Shown here: one piece after another, positions 46,606-57,848 of the stretch
Numbering within the stretch: the stretch's first letter is position 1
Layout: each line of letters begins with the position of its first letter
Source of the DNA: Steinernema hermaphroditum
Lineage: Eukaryota > Nematoda > Chromadorea > Rhabditida > Steinernematidae
Direction of reading: 5' to 3'
Assembly: GCA_030435675.1 (NCBI GenBank)
Contig: CM059624.1
Location: forward strand, 6,720,769 to 6,784,768
Length of the DNA stretch: 64,000 nucleotides
Made by a program: the position numbers and the translations under genes
Notes under the pieces: generated by a model
What the model saw: only the letters and a program-made list of their open reading frames with translations
The model's database searches: none
Told to the model about the DNA's origin: nothing

Positions 46606-49509
46606 ATGGCAGTCTTCTTTGATTTTTTCGCTGGCTGTGTTGGAGGTTTCCCTAGATTTCGGTTAACTTCTTAACTTGTACATTTAGGCGCCGCCGGTGT
46701 GCTGGCTGGACATCCGCTTGACACAGTGAAGGTGCGCCTCCAGACGCAGAGCCATGGACAGTACAGAGGCACTTGGCACTGTTTCACAACGATCGTCAAG
46801 AAGGAGAATGTGAAAGGACTCTACAAAGGTTGGTCAAAGTTTTCGGTTCGTCTACTTCGTAAATCAGCGTCATTCTTGGCTGCCGGCTTGCCGGGGTGGC
46901 TATTAATTAGCGTGATAGGGTGATCAATCATACCGCGCGAGCACGCGACTGCGTTTCGAAAGAGATCACCGCTTCTTGTTTCTCGACGTCGCCTGGGAAG
47001 TGAAACTGAGGCCACACACAGCGCAGAAGGACTTTACCTTCTTTATACGTATCGTCCGTGGGAAATCGAGCTCCCGAAAGTTCTTAATTGGCTGCTGCAG
47101 ACTCTGGCGGAGATAACATGCATTGAAAGTGCACATCTGATAGGGGATCGATTCTATGTGATTAGTCGAATTTGCTCCCAAAAACGACGATCCGAGTGCG
47201 ACAAAATTGGCGCTTCCTGATGGCGATTTACGTATTTATCAAAAAGTTAACCGATTCTCGTGATAAATCTTGTCAAAAAGTGGGGAGATATCAGTTCTCC
47301 GATTTGAGTTTCCCAGACGTTCGGTAACTCGAGTTTTTTTTCCTAAGGTAACGTATCAATTTAAGTAATATTTGCGATTCTTTTCATAAGCACTTTTTTT
47401 CGAATGCAGACCAGTTTCAGATGTATATCTTAGTCAGAATTCGAAAACGCATTTGAGTATGCTCATACTTTGCCGTTAGAAGGACGTAGTTACTACCAGC
47501 TGAAACTTCTACGTGCAAAACGGGAATATACGTGATGATAGAAAGGGGTTCGTTTTTTGGATCAGAGACTGATGTCTGATCGAACTCAGCAAGCGCTACT
47601 TTTCCTTCTACAAACTTCATTAATTAAGACTGTTAGTTTCCATTTGACCACATTGTGGGCTGAAACCAAACCAGTATGTACGTACATCCAGTCTTCAACA
47701 GTATAATTGCAGGCACCATACAACAACGTCGAAACTGTTTTCAATTTGCGGGTATTCATGGTACTTTTGAAGTGGAACTTTTTCTAGCTACCGTAATCTT
47801 CCGATTTGCTTTTTCGTGGTATTCTATTTTCTAGTCTTTTCATCTCTTCGGTCGGATTCTCGAACATTTTCCGTTGTAAAGCACATGGCTCCTAGGTTGA
47901 CCTTGATACCCGGGGAGTTCCCCGTTTCTAACCGCAGGCATTTTTCCGAATTCGCCATTAAACCCTTCAAACATGTCAACGACACAAGAGACAATCGGAT
48001 GACAAGAGTCGATTCCCACTTCCGTAGAACTTTTACTGCCTGCGTGAAGTTGAGCTTGGTGTGAGGAAGAACGGTAGGTTGTAAAGTAGGGATTTGGATT
48101 TCGAGTGCATCAGATAAGGTGACGATTACGGCGGGTCGTATAAATAACTGATGTGCATTCGGTAGTAGAAGGGCGTAGGACGGTCGCCTAACAGGCCAAT
48201 CTTTGATGCGTTCGGGGAACTTTGAACAAATGCAGACGAGGACCGATCCATGTTGGTCGCCGAGTCGGAGAGATCGGGCGGCGGAGATTCTTTCGTCGTC
48301 AACTTCGGTGGTTAGATGATGACAAACGAAACGATGATGAATTGCGTCGACTGCGCTCCGCTGCGCTTCTCTCCTTCTTCGCCTTCCCACTTGCCTAACC
48401 GCAGTTTGTCGATGACAGAACCATCTCGCACGTGGAAGCGAAGAAAGTTCTGTGCGATGAACTCGATTTTGCGCGAGGGAACACATAAACAATAGCAAAA
48501 CTCAGATGATGAGTTCATTAGGAACTGGGGCAGCGCGTGACAGTGGTATTGTGTTGTTATAAACATCGTGAAATGATCGGCATTTTTGAGGCATCTGTAA
48601 CACTTGTGTACTTTTAGGTCTCTCCAGTCCTCTCTCAAGTTTAACACTCGTCAATGCGATCGTCTTCGGAGTACATGGCAACATCGCCAAGAATATGGGC
48701 GAGAACAGCGTTCAAACACACTTTATTGCTGGCTGTGCCGCCGGAATGGCTCAAGCGGTCATAGCGGCGCCAACGGAACTCCTGAAATTAAGGATCCAGA
48801 TCCAAGACGAGAAGCACTTGGTGTACAGGTCTCCGTACCACTGCGCACGCCAGCTTATCGAGAAACATGGAACGAAGACTCTCTTCAGGTGTGTAAATGA
48901 TCACGAAAAAAAATAATGAGCAGTTGTAGAGGAATGACGTCAACCATCGTCAGAGATTGTCCTGCTTTTGGAATCTACTTTGCATCTTACGAGTGGATGG
49001 CTCGAAAACTCAGCCGCGACGGAACAATGGAAGCGTTAACAAGCGCGCAGCTGCTGATCGCCGGAGGTATGCAGTGAGCACGATGAGTGAATATTCATTT
49101 GACGCTTTCAGGAGCCGCTGGAATGCTCTCGTGGTTGTTCAACTACCCCAGCGACGTCATCAAGACACGCTTCCAAGCCTGTGACAGCTACAAATCATAT
49201 GCCGATGTGATTAGAAGGACGTATGCGGAAGACGGAATCCGCACATTCTACAGGGGACTTGGCTCTACTTTGCTTCGGGCGTTCCCCTCTAACGCAGCCA
49301 CTTTCTTCACCGTTGAGTGGACCTACCGGCTTCTCCTGGATCTGCAGGTGCTACGCAAGGAGAACGACTCATACTCACACAGCCACCGGCATGCTCTTGA
49401 GAAGAACTACATTCTCCTGCACGACCTCTGGCAAAAGAATTCATTCTTGCTTCCCGAAGCAGGCAGTACAATTATTGATCCTATGATTCATGGAAGTCGG
49501 TTCTTCTGA
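46606..49509 (+). CDS. Mitochondrial carrier, SLC25A45/47/48-like
   Basis: Five exons, 46606-46645, 46688-46828, 48618-48888, 48930-49066 and 49112-49509, join in frame to 328 aa. Three carrier repeats are visible with the signature Pro-x-Asp/Glu-x-x-Lys/Arg: [20 protein letters not shown] and [10 protein letters not shown], each with the matching Gly/Arg second-half motif (KGLYKG, KTLFRG, RTFYRG). Segments such as [12 protein letters not shown] and [16 protein letters not shown] match the SLC25A29/45/47/48 group, carriers of basic amino acids, carnitine-like or methylated amino acids. It would sit in the inner mitochondrial membrane. The C terminus is ~50 residues longer than usual. Intron 2 is long (1789 nt) and may contain a nested minus-strand frame. 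The exon at 44735 may be an alternative start. Confidence 0.92.
47824..48518 (-). CDS. Possible nested gene in carrier intron 2
   Basis: On the minus strand inside the 1789-nt intron, two long frames follow each other: from ATG 48518, [17 protein letters not shown] with [17 protein letters not shown], and then, in another frame, [18 protein letters not shown] through to a stop at 47824. The first is open for 68 codons and the second for over 150. I could not find a splice that joins them cleanly, so I report the span only. No family is recognised. Unusually long open frames for an intron are the main evidence; TACCGTT-type motifs and no clear poly(A) signal weaken it. Confidence 0.25.
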
Positions 49510-49920
49510 GAATGGTCCGTCCAGTATCCCATCCTCATCTTCGCTCATTCATTTGCGGGTTCTCTCTTCGATATTTTATCTATCACAGATGTCCTATGTA
49601 TTATCTATCATCCATAAACTGACGGCACGAGCCTGTTCTCGTGATTAACAAGAAGGTACGACTCTTTCCCCCGACGAAATACATTTGGATGGATCGTTTC
49701 GAACTTTGAATTCAGTAAACACCGAAAACCACTGATGTCGAACTTTTTGAGATCGTAGCCCACAGAACAGTGCGGGAGGACCACGGGAAGAAAGAGCGAG
49801 CATTGAACGAAGATGCCCATTTCGCTTGTTTCCCAAAGCACAAGGTAAACATTAGAAGGAGCATAACAGAAAACCACAGATTGCACATTCCGTTTTGGCT
49901 AGGATACGGTAGAAGAGTCT
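49510..49920. other. Intergenic, convergent ends
   Basis: Between the stops of the carrier (plus) and the Ground-like gene (minus). It holds their 3' UTRs; no further gene is seen. A TACGGTA is at 49905. Confidence 0.4.
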
Positions 49921-51021
49921 TCAACGAAGAGGTCCGTAGAGCAGATAGGTCGGCTTTCCGGCGCTCGTTCCCGACACGATGCCTCCCGAAGTGTTCACTG
50001 AAAGCGTACGTTGGCAAGGGATACGGTAGGGTCAGTATACAGTTTTTATGCTGGACGAACTGTCTCTCAGCGGCGGCGGTCTTTTGGTTGTCCGAAGGGG
50101 CGAAGCCGAAGAACGAGTTTCCGTCGATAATGTTCACCTGAGGGGAAGATTACTGTAGGGGAGCGCGGCGACGCACTTCTGGCTCGACGACCTGCGAGGG
50201 TGTCGCGTAGGCGAGGAAGAACTTCCCGTCGATCTCTATTTTGCAGTTGAGGTCGCCGGAGAAGCGGCTCTTGGCGACGAAGTCCTTGTGGGCGACGATC
50301 GTCTCAAAGGAGTGGTTGAAGCGCATCTGGGCCGCCTGCAAGGGGCTGCAAGGGAGTGCACGCGTCGTCGGAACTGACATCTTGGATGACGGAGGCCATC
50401 TTGTGGACGTTGCAGGACGAGTACTTCACCGTCCGTTTGAACTGCTCGTAGGCGGCGAACATCGTGTTCTCCAGGGTTACATTGCAGCAGAGATAGCCTA
50501 GGGTGTAGTTAGTGCCACGGAGGGTTACGGTAGGGAAACATATCGGGGGCTGGTGGAAGTATCTCTAAGCTTTACCACTTTTGTTAGTGTAGCACTTGGG
50601 TCCCGGAGGCGGCGGCGGAGGGGGAGGGACGACGATGGGAACGGGGACGAAGTAGGGCGCCACCGGGTGGGATCCCGCCAAGAAGTTGTAGACGGAACCG
50701 CCGTGGGGGGCGACCTTCTGAAAATGTTCGTTCATCTCCGTTTCCGAGCCCACGCCACATTTGTGAAGAAGTTCCTGAAGAGCTCGGGGCCAAACGCCGA
50801 CGGCGAAGTACCCTGGTCGGGGACGGGCTGGTCGCGACCTCTAAACGGGGATTACGGTATCTGGGCAACCACGCGTGATTCTTTACTGTGCGTGGTTCTT
50901 GTGCGTGCTCTAAAAGACTCCTGTTGAGAGGAGGAGGGTACGGTGGACTCACGGTCTTCGAGAAGCCGGGGATTCCGAAAAAGACGGTGGCGAGGATCAC
51001 GCCGAGGACGACTCGGAACAT
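49921..51021 (-). CDS. grl: Secreted Ground-like domain protein
   Basis: Six exons on the minus strand, 51021-50953, 50840-50576, 50497-50379, 50335-50192, 50137-50041 and 49997-49921, join in frame to 256 aa; introns are 43-112 nt, and three contain TACCGTA/TACGGTA. Residues 1-19 form a signal peptide (VVLGVILATVFFGIPGFS). A variable region with a polyproline run (about residues 98-106) precedes the Ground-like domain (about residues 108-200): CYTNKSGYLCCNVTLE, YSSCNVHKM, FETIVAHKDF and the closing IDGKFFLAYATP. Ground-like proteins belong to the nematode hedgehog-related set (grl genes), secreted mostly from epidermal cells and linked to cuticle and apical matrix. The C-terminal ~60 residues end with TSAGKPTYLLYGP. 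A same-strand gene (Angel-like) ends 163 bp upstream. Confidence 0.88.
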
Positions 51022-51183
51022 TTCGGAGAGTGCGACTGAGGGGCGCCGAGGCAACGAAAAGGGTCAGGTGTGAATTCGCTAATTGGTTGCCCCCGGCCTC
51101 GAAAACAACTCAATTAGAAAGGAGGAAAGGTCGTGGGAGGAATTACGGAATCGCGGGAATCTGGTCGTCGAGGACTACTTTAT

Positions 51184-52362
51184 TCAAACAAGAGCAAAAT
51201 CAACAAGTAGGGGCACATGGTCGGAGGGGGTGAATTCGTGTGGCCAGGGCCCGAAGACGGCGTTCGCCTCGGAGATGTCGGGGAGATCGAGGCGCCGGAG
51301 AAGCCGGAGACCAGCCTCCTGGACCTGGAGGACGTTATTGTGGAGGCGTGTGGAGGCGACGGAGTAGAAGACGAAGTCGGGGTTGAGTCCTTCTTGGCTG
51401 TGGAAGGTGGAGAGGTCGTGAGTGCCGTCGGGTCGCACGTGGTTGTAGGCAGAGGCGAAGTGCATCTGATGGCGCCACTCGGTTCCCTCGTATTCGATCT
51501 TCTCGTCCTTCTTCGCCAGAGAGCAGTCCTGCTTCAGGGCGGCTTTCTTCGGGATGCTCAGCTCCGGGGGACTCGGCGTCGTCTTCACTGTTTCCCCCTG
51601 GCCCGACATGAGCACGGCGACGCACTTCACCAGGTCCAGTTTCGCCTCCACGACGAATCTGTAAATATCGGAGAACGCCTCGATGTTGAGGTCACCACAG
51701 AGGAGGTACTCCGCCGGGCGCCCCTTCTGGACGAAGTCGTGGAGGTGGGCGAGGAGAAGCGCCATCTGGACGAACTTCCTCGCGCCGAACTTCTTGTTGA
51801 AGACGAGGTGCGTGTTGGCGACGCAGAGCTCCTTCTTCGTGTGGATGTGCCGCAGACGGAGCAGCTGGCCGACGTTGGGCTTGTCGAGGGTCGAGTCCTC
51901 GGAGAAGAACATGTCGACGCGGCGGTAGTCGAGCATCTGGAAGACGGAGCGCCGGAAGAAGAGGGCGCAGCCGTCCCGCATGCCCTGCGTCTTCTGTTCG
52001 TAGCGCCCGTCGAAACCGAGCTCCTTGAGCAGCGGCTGGAAGAAGACATCGAAGTGCTCCTTCTGCACCTCCTGGAGGCAGAAGATGTCGGCGCTGAGTG
52101 CCTCGAGCTCCTCGCGGAATCTGGCGGAGCGGAAGCATGCAGAATAGTAGGAGAGCGAATCGAGGCACTCGTCCTCGTTCTTTCTTTTGTGTTCTTTGTG
52201 GAAGTTCGTCCGGCGAATGGCGAAGTTTCTGAGGACGTTCCCAGGCGACGAGTAGTAGCGGACAGCGTAATGGCCAGGCGGTCCTGCTTGGAAGACCCGA
52301 TTCCGAGGAAGGAAGACGAAGTCCTTGGGTTTGGATTGAGGCTGCGGCTGAGCGGCGTTCAT
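51184..52362 (-). CDS. Angel/CCR4-type EEP-family protein
   Basis: A single uninterrupted frame of 392 aa on the minus strand; ATG 52362 lies 8 nt after a TTTCTCCAG acceptor, suggesting trans-splicing. The endonuclease-exonuclease-phosphatase fold motifs are visible: metal-binding Glu98 in ADIFCLQEVQKEHF, DGCALFFRR, LCVANTHLVFNKKFG, the catalytic GDLNIEAFSD and the C-terminal PSDHVPLLVDF. The order and spacing match the Angel branch of CCR4-type nucleases, RNA 2',3'-cyclic phosphatases or deadenylase-like enzymes. The usual N-terminal SYN-x-L motif, whose Asn helps bind metal, is not evident: the corresponding place reads LSYYSACF. Either this motif is lost, or an unrecognised intron lies in the region 52190-52130. 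Absence of introns elsewhere is also unusual among its neighbours. Confidence 0.87.
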   Translation of the reverse strand: MNAAQPQPQSKPKDFVFLPRNRVFQAGPPGHYAVRYYSSPGNVLRNFAIRRTNFHKEHKRKNEDECLDSLSYYSACFRSARFREELEALSADIFCLQEVQKEHFDVFFQPLLKELGFDGRYEQKTQGMRDGCALFFRRSVFQMLDYRRVDMFFSEDSTLDKPNVGQLLRLRHIHTKKELCVANTHLVFNKKFGARKFVQMALLLAHLHDFVQKGRPAEYLLCGDLNIEAFSDIYRFVVEAKLDLVKCVAVLMSGQGETVKTTPSPPELSIPKKAALKQDCSLAKKDEKIEYEGTEWRHQMHFASAYNHVRPDGTHDLSTFHSQEGLNPDFVFYSVASTRLHNNVLQVQEAGLRLLRRLDLPDISEANAVFGPWPHEFTPSDHVPLLVDFALV

Positions 52363-53249
52363 GTTTTGCCTGGAGAAAGAGGTCTTAGTGGGGAAAAGCG
52401 GAGTCGGAGTAACGAAAAGCAATGTGGGGAGCACGAGAGGTCGACACTCCATTGATTAGAAGTGCTTATCTCATCGTCGATTGCTTTCATCGAGCAAACG
52501 ACACATGAAGAAAAGTCAACAGGCAGTCGTAAACGAACCTTGTTTACTATTTCCAGGGAGACCCTAGCCTGTAGTTTGGAATCGGTGGACGGAGATAAAG
52601 GAAAACATGAAAGGATAGTTTGTGACAAAGGCTGGTTTTAGATCAGAAGCCTTTCATTGGTTCACTGTACTGACCAAACAGATCGAAACTACCATAGGAA
52701 TGTCCTTTATGCCCGTCTTTGGTTACCTCCAGCTGTTGAATTTTGACCAGAGCACAGTGGACGCGTTCTCGTGAAGAAAGCGATCTTCGCACATCCCTAG
52801 AACCAATGCGCGCCGATTCCGGTGACACTTGTTCTTCCCATCAGGTGCGAGAGCCCGCTGCACCGCATGGCCAACTCCCCCTCCTTCCATTATGCGAATC
52901 GCGATTCCCGTGGAAGGTGTTCCCACGCCATTCGCGTTTTCTTCTGCGTGTTGCCGTACAACACACCTGCCGCGGAAATGTCTCCTCCTCGTCGTTTCTT
53001 CGCTCTCCCAGTGACTTCCCCTAGGGTGTTCCGCGATGCCAGAAGGCACCTGTGGTCTTCGGAATTGCCTCCTTTCACAACATCTTTCTTCGCACCCCCA
53101 CGGCACCGCTTCGCATCACAAATGGCCACTTTTCACATCTAAAGCGATGCGAGAATGTCCTCACTTCGCGCAGTCCTGGCATCGCTCCTGCGACGTTTAA
53201 CACCCCCTCGTCACCACTTTCAGATCATTGTCCGCAGCACCACGTGACG
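52363..53249. other. Divergent promoter region
   Basis: It lies between the start of the Angel-like gene (minus) and the zinc-finger gene (plus). Several frames are open at 52750-53150 on both strands but none has a recognisable product. The TTTCAG ending at 53223 is 26 nt before the zinc-finger ATG and is the probable trans-splice or leader acceptor. Confidence 0.4.
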
Positions 53250-54698
53250 ATGAACGCCAGCCAGCAGAACCCCCAGGACGTCACCCTCCAGAGCGTCCTC
53301 ACCGAGAATGTCTTCCTCAAGAACATGGTCATGACCTTGATGCACCAGATGAAGCAGCAGCAGAACAGCCTTATGGAGTTCCACATGCTGATGATGGGCG
53401 CCAGTGGCCAGACCCTCGGACTCCCTGGTCTCCAGGGCCAGCAGGCTCAGAATCCGATGGCGAATCCGCAAATGTTCATGCCACAGATGCCGCCATTCCA
53501 GGCTATGATGCTGCCCGTTTCCCAGTCCTCTACCCAGCAGAAGGCCTCAACTCCCCAGGCTACTTCGAATCTTCAGAGCCAGCAAGTCCAGGGTGTCCAG
53601 AACCTGCTTGGCCCCGCTCTGCAGATGCCTCTGAATCCTATGCAGTTCAGTCCCCAGGTGCTGATGGCTCAGTTCCAGGCGTCTCTTCCCCAGGCGTCCA
53701 ATTCCCAACCAGTCCAGGGGGCGCTGAAAGGAACTCCTCAAAAGCCAAAATCGCCCACTCCCTCCAATCCCCTCAATGTCCAGTTCCCGCAGAACCTCGC
53801 GATGTCCCCGATGATGATGCCCCCCTTCGCCTTCGGGATGCCTCCGCAGATGATGCCCGCCGGAATCCCCCAGAATCCGGCACCCCAGGCGACACCTTCT
53901 CAGTCCATCACGAGAGAACCAAAGAAAGAAGTCACCGAGGCCCCGAAGATCCAGGACTCTTCTCCCTTGCAGAAGACCCTTTCTCCTGTGACGTCGCGAC
54001 AATCGCCTTCCAGAGAAGCCCTAAAGCGGCCACTGAAGCGAGTCACCGTCGATGGCGACATAGTCGACGCACCAGAAGTCGTCCCCGCGAAGATCTCGCC
54101 CTCCTCCAGCATCTCTCCTTCGCAAAGAGAGACCTCCCCAGCCACCTCCCATAGCGGCCACGGTATCCACCAGCTCCTCTCCCGCAAGAAGAACCCGAAC
54201 AAGAAGGAACCCGAGGGGCCACGTCCCGTCTCCGGAAGACGCCAGTCGGTATACTGTAGCGTCTGTCAAGACTTCATCTTCAACGACACGCGCAGCCAGG
54301 GCCCCCAGCGCCACATACAGCAGAAGCACATGAAGGACGTGAAGTTCTTCTTGTGCCCGGCGCCCAACTGCGACTACGGATCCAACTACGACGTTCACCA
54401 GGTGGTCAACCACCTCAACCATATGCACAAGGACCGCACCTACAGCAAAGACGACGTCGTCAACCGGAAGCCCGAGTTCGACGCCGTCATCGAGGAATGG
54501 CGCGAGAAGTGCTTCGGCAAGAAGAACAAGCTGAGTCCCCCACGTGCACCATCCATAATGCCCGACTTCGACAAGCGGTCTCCAGAACGCGCTGGTTCGG
54601 TCGAATCCGACGTGGAACAGCTCCTCAAGGACCTGCAGACCTATCGGGGGGACGATCCGAGGGAAGACGGGGAGATAGAGAGTGACGAAGACGTTTGA
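53250..54698 (+). CDS. Gln/Met/Pro-rich C2H2-like zinc-finger protein
   Basis: A single exon of 482 aa. The frame extends upstream, but the ATG at 53250, 26 nt after a TTTCAG acceptor, is the likely start. Residues ~20-65 are helical and Met/Gln-rich, residues ~65-250 form a Gln/Pro/Met-rich low-complexity region of the kind seen in transcription regulators, and residues ~250-330 are Ser/Lys-rich. Two zinc-finger-like units follow at about residues 335-395: CSVCQDF with RHIQQKH, then CPAPNC with HLNHMH. They share the GPxRHxxxxHM...YDxxxVxxHLxxxH pattern with the gene at 12815-13577. The C terminus has EEWREKCFGKK and an acidic end (EIESDEDV). An AATAAA is at 54722-54727. Confidence 0.85.
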   Translation: MNASQQNPQDVTLQSVLTENVFLKNMVMTLMHQMKQQQNSLMEFHMLMMGASGQTLGLPGLQGQQAQNPMANPQMFMPQMPPFQAMMLPVSQSSTQQKASTPQATSNLQSQQVQGVQNLLGPALQMPLNPMQFSPQVLMAQFQASLPQASNSQPVQGALKGTPQKPKSPTPSNPLNVQFPQNLAMSPMMMPPFAFGMPPQMMPAGIPQNPAPQATPSQSITREPKKEVTEAPKIQDSSPLQKTLSPVTSRQSPSREALKRPLKRVTVDGDIVDAPEVVPAKISPSSSISPSQRETSPATSHSGHGIHQLLSRKKNPNKKEPEGPRPVSGRRQSVYCSVCQDFIFNDTRSQGPQRHIQQKHMKDVKFFLCPAPNCDYGSNYDVHQVVNHLNHMHKDRTYSKDDVVNRKPEFDAVIEEWREKCFGKKNKLSPPRAPSIMPDFDKRSPERAGSVESDVEQLLKDLQTYRGDDPREDGEIESDEDV

Positions 54699-54721
54699 AA
54701 GGGGAGGAACTGTAAGTAGAA

Positions 54722-54727
54722 AATAAA
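54722..54727 (+). terminator. Poly(A) signal AATAAA
   Basis: It lies 24 bp after the stop codon of the zinc-finger gene and is followed by a run of A residues. Confidence 0.6.
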
Positions 54728-55989
54728 GACTTTTATAAAAAAAACTCACTTAAAATGTGTATATGTTCGTGTTCCTACGCCTCGAGAAGCCTCGAGAAAA
54801 GCACCCATCATCACGGAAGGTGTTCAAACAGTACGCAGTCAGTTATAGAATCGGACCAAATGCACGTGTAGTGGCACTGGAAAGAACATTTTTAGAAAGT
54901 GCCCTGTGGACTTCCATTCTTATGCGCAAGTCGGTCAACCTCATTCGTCAACTTTTGCGGGCCGCTTTAGTCACCAAAAATGTCAGAAAATATCAAAAAT
55001 ATGTTGCACTTTTGACCAGTTTTGTTCCATTCCTCCAGCCTATACCAAGCTCAGGCTAGAATCGCTTAGAATCCTGGCGTGGAAAGTGATTGCGATGCCC
55101 GTTTCTGCAATAAAACGCGAAAAGCGGCAAAGTGCCATTAGTGTCAGTCATTCGCAGTTTGGATTAAATTACATTTCCCTTCTGCGATTCGCCGCCTTCT
55201 GATGCGACGAGCGCCGTCGAGGCTCATGACGTTTTATTACTCCGCTGATCACGCGCCACATCTGTGCCCTTTCACTAAAATAGAACAAACGAGTCTATTC
55301 ACGGACTCTTCAGTGAGCTGTTCTGTGGATTACTTAATGTCCTCAGGGTTTCTCATTTCTTACTACACTTCCATGCCAATGAATAGAGCAATTTTACTCC
55401 AGATGGATCTTTTTAAATGATTCTGAAGGGTCCAATCTTCGAAGGTTTGAAAGAAAAGCTTTGTCGCTGAGTCCGACTTACGGGCATTGATCATCTCCTT
55501 AACATGAATGCTCAATTCATTCCCATACGACCTATGTTCACTTGTTTACGTAACAAAAGGAATACTAAAAAGGCATACTAAAAATAACAACAAATAAAGA
55601 ATAGTAAAAATGAAAGATTCTATCTATATTTTGGACAATAATTTATCTGCTTTTGGATCCTAATCAGGGTTTGTGGTTTGAGTTTTTGGCAAAACTCAGT
55701 CCTGAAGTGTACGGTAGACTTCGTTCTACTCACACTATTCAACTCAACACCATTTCCGTTCCAAGCGGATTTCATTGAGATGGAAGGAAAGGACGAAACA
55801 TTGGCTTGTCTCATGAACACAGCCTTTCAACTTCAGTATAGGGCAATAATAATGGCCAAATAGCTTGCTTCAAGCTGACTCTTTTCTTTTTTGCCTTTTT
55901 TCGTATAATCTAGATGGCGCCCAGGAAATAAATATTCTCATTTCATCCATCGAAGCAGTGTAACGTTTACTTCTCTCTCCATCCAGGGC

Positions 55990-56560
55990 CTTGATGGCCT
56001 ACCGTATCCGTCGACGTAAATTAAACGCGCCCACGTCAGTTGGGTTCAAGCCCGATTTTCGCCCTCTCCAAACGGTCCTCTCAAGAGATTATCCCCGGAT
56101 TCTGGCCCAAATAATCGTTTCCACCGCGCGAACGGCCCATAAATCGATCTACGGCACCGGGGAGGAGATTCGCGGACTCAATTAGGGGGCGTAGAGCGCT
56201 CCGATGATTTCTCGTGTTTTGTTTTTGGGCATCCAACCGTCGTCGTCGCCGGCGGAGTGTTCGTTTATTTGCGGCGGATTTGGCACTTCACGGCGCCTCG
56301 AGGACTCGACTCCGCGCCGTCGCTGCCTTCTAATTACCTCCGAGGAGATGAGTCGGCGCGAGTCGAAATCTATTGTCCGAGACTGACGATGGACCTTGGC
56401 GACCGCCCGTTAGGCGCCGTCGGAAGTGCGCTTCTCGGATTGCCCTCCCTTTCGAGGAGTTCTCTGTGGGACGGAGGCGGCGACGAAGAGGTTTATTTAT
56501 TACGCGGCAAGAGGCCGATCAAAAATGAACGCGTCGAGTGTTTTATTATGACTTATGGGC
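55990..56560. promoter_or_regulatory. Candidate regulatory island
   Basis: A block with higher GC and CpG than its flanks, containing repeated ATTA cores (CAATTAGG, CTAATTACC), GGCGCC twice (56297 and 56413), ATCGAT and GATTATCC. Similar blocks occur in the other desert. The composition resembles conserved non-coding regulatory clusters, but there is no direct evidence of function. Confidence 0.25.
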
Positions 56561-57662
56561 TCATTTTGTGCGGAAGGAGTACGGTGCTTCCGCATGATGA
56601 TTGATTGTCCCGGGCTCTGCATATTCAGGCATGAAATATTCAGTTTCCGCCTTCTTCATCTTCTCGGGGCGAAGTCCTAGGTCCCCCAAGTAGTTCTGCA
56701 TCGCAGAATGCCAGTCTTTCCAGAAATAGTCCTCTGTAGTATCCACAAATGTAATCAGAGCTGATTTGATTGCGGAATGCAATCCTATCCAAGTCCCTCT
56801 TGAATATATGCGTTGCTACTAAGGAATTCTTAAACACATAAATGACTTTTCTCATCTTTATTTGTCTTCCACAGCCTCGTTCTTCGCAAATGTCACCGGC
56901 TACACTAGAGTCGAGGGCATCAGTCGTGTGTTATACTCACTCAAGCGCTTTCTAAGTACCATATTCCTTTGCATGCATCTTTGTCAAGTCCAAGAAGATG
57001 GAAAGGCCGAAGGTCGGGTGATCTGCAAACAGGAAGTCATCATAATCCCTCCAATTCAGAAAAGGCGAAATCTGAGAGATTCCACAGCACATCACCCATC
57101 ATGTCCTCCCCCGATGTCATTCGATATCGAAGATGCTACGTGCAGATTTTTTTGTCCAGGGCACTCTTTGGCCTATTTACAACTTCTATGGAATTGTGGG
57201 CTTTCCTCTGAAATGTGGAATATTCTCTATTTAAGTGCAAAAGTGGAACCTTTACTTTAAGGACAGCTCGCTCGTCGTTTCATATTCAATCAAGGGACCC
57301 CTTATATCTTTAAGCTGGGATCTCTTTTTCTAGATCACCACATTGGAAGCAATATTTGGGTCTCTTTTAGAAAAGCATCTTCTTCGGCTAGAGCAAGAAG
57401 GTCGTAGCAAGTATGTAGCTTCCTCCCACACGCGATGGTGATCACGTTAAACTGCTAGCTTTCAAATCTGCACGCCCAATAAAACATGGAGGTCGTAACA
57501 AGGATGTGCTCCCAAATTTCCAAGAGTCCTGACGTTGTCGAAGGAAAAAAGGGGGAAACATGTGTTCTAAATCCTCTCCGACGGCCTTAACAGTCGTCCA
57601 AACTTGCAGAGACGAACTAAATCCAGCCGTCTTCATTGGAGTTCTTATCTCATTTTATTTTT

Positions 57663-57848
57663 TGCAGGGTGACCCAAAAGAGGGAATCTAGACAGGAGTC
57701 TAGCAGAAGTCTAGAAGGTCATTCATAGATTCATAGACCCGTGAGACCGGTCGGTTTCTTTCGCTTCTGTTTTCTTGTTTATCGACCAGTCCCATACTTT
57801 GATACTCACGGAAATGACTCTCTAGACTTCTGTCTGGGTCACCCTGCA
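57663..57848. mobile_element. MITE-like element, 186 bp
   Basis: Terminal inverted repeats of 13 bp are perfect: TGCAGGGTGACCC at 57663-57675 and GGGTCACCCTGCA at 57836-57848. Inside them, CAGAAGTCTAGA on the left pairs with TCTAGACTTCTG on the right, so the two halves are related over a longer stretch. No coding capacity. Flanking bases do not show an obvious target-site duplication. The structure fits a small non-autonomous DNA transposon. Confidence 0.75.

Noticed and set aside
51217..52455. 412-codon plus-strand frame
   Set aside because: It is the antisense shadow of the Angel-like gene, which carries recognisable catalytic motifs.
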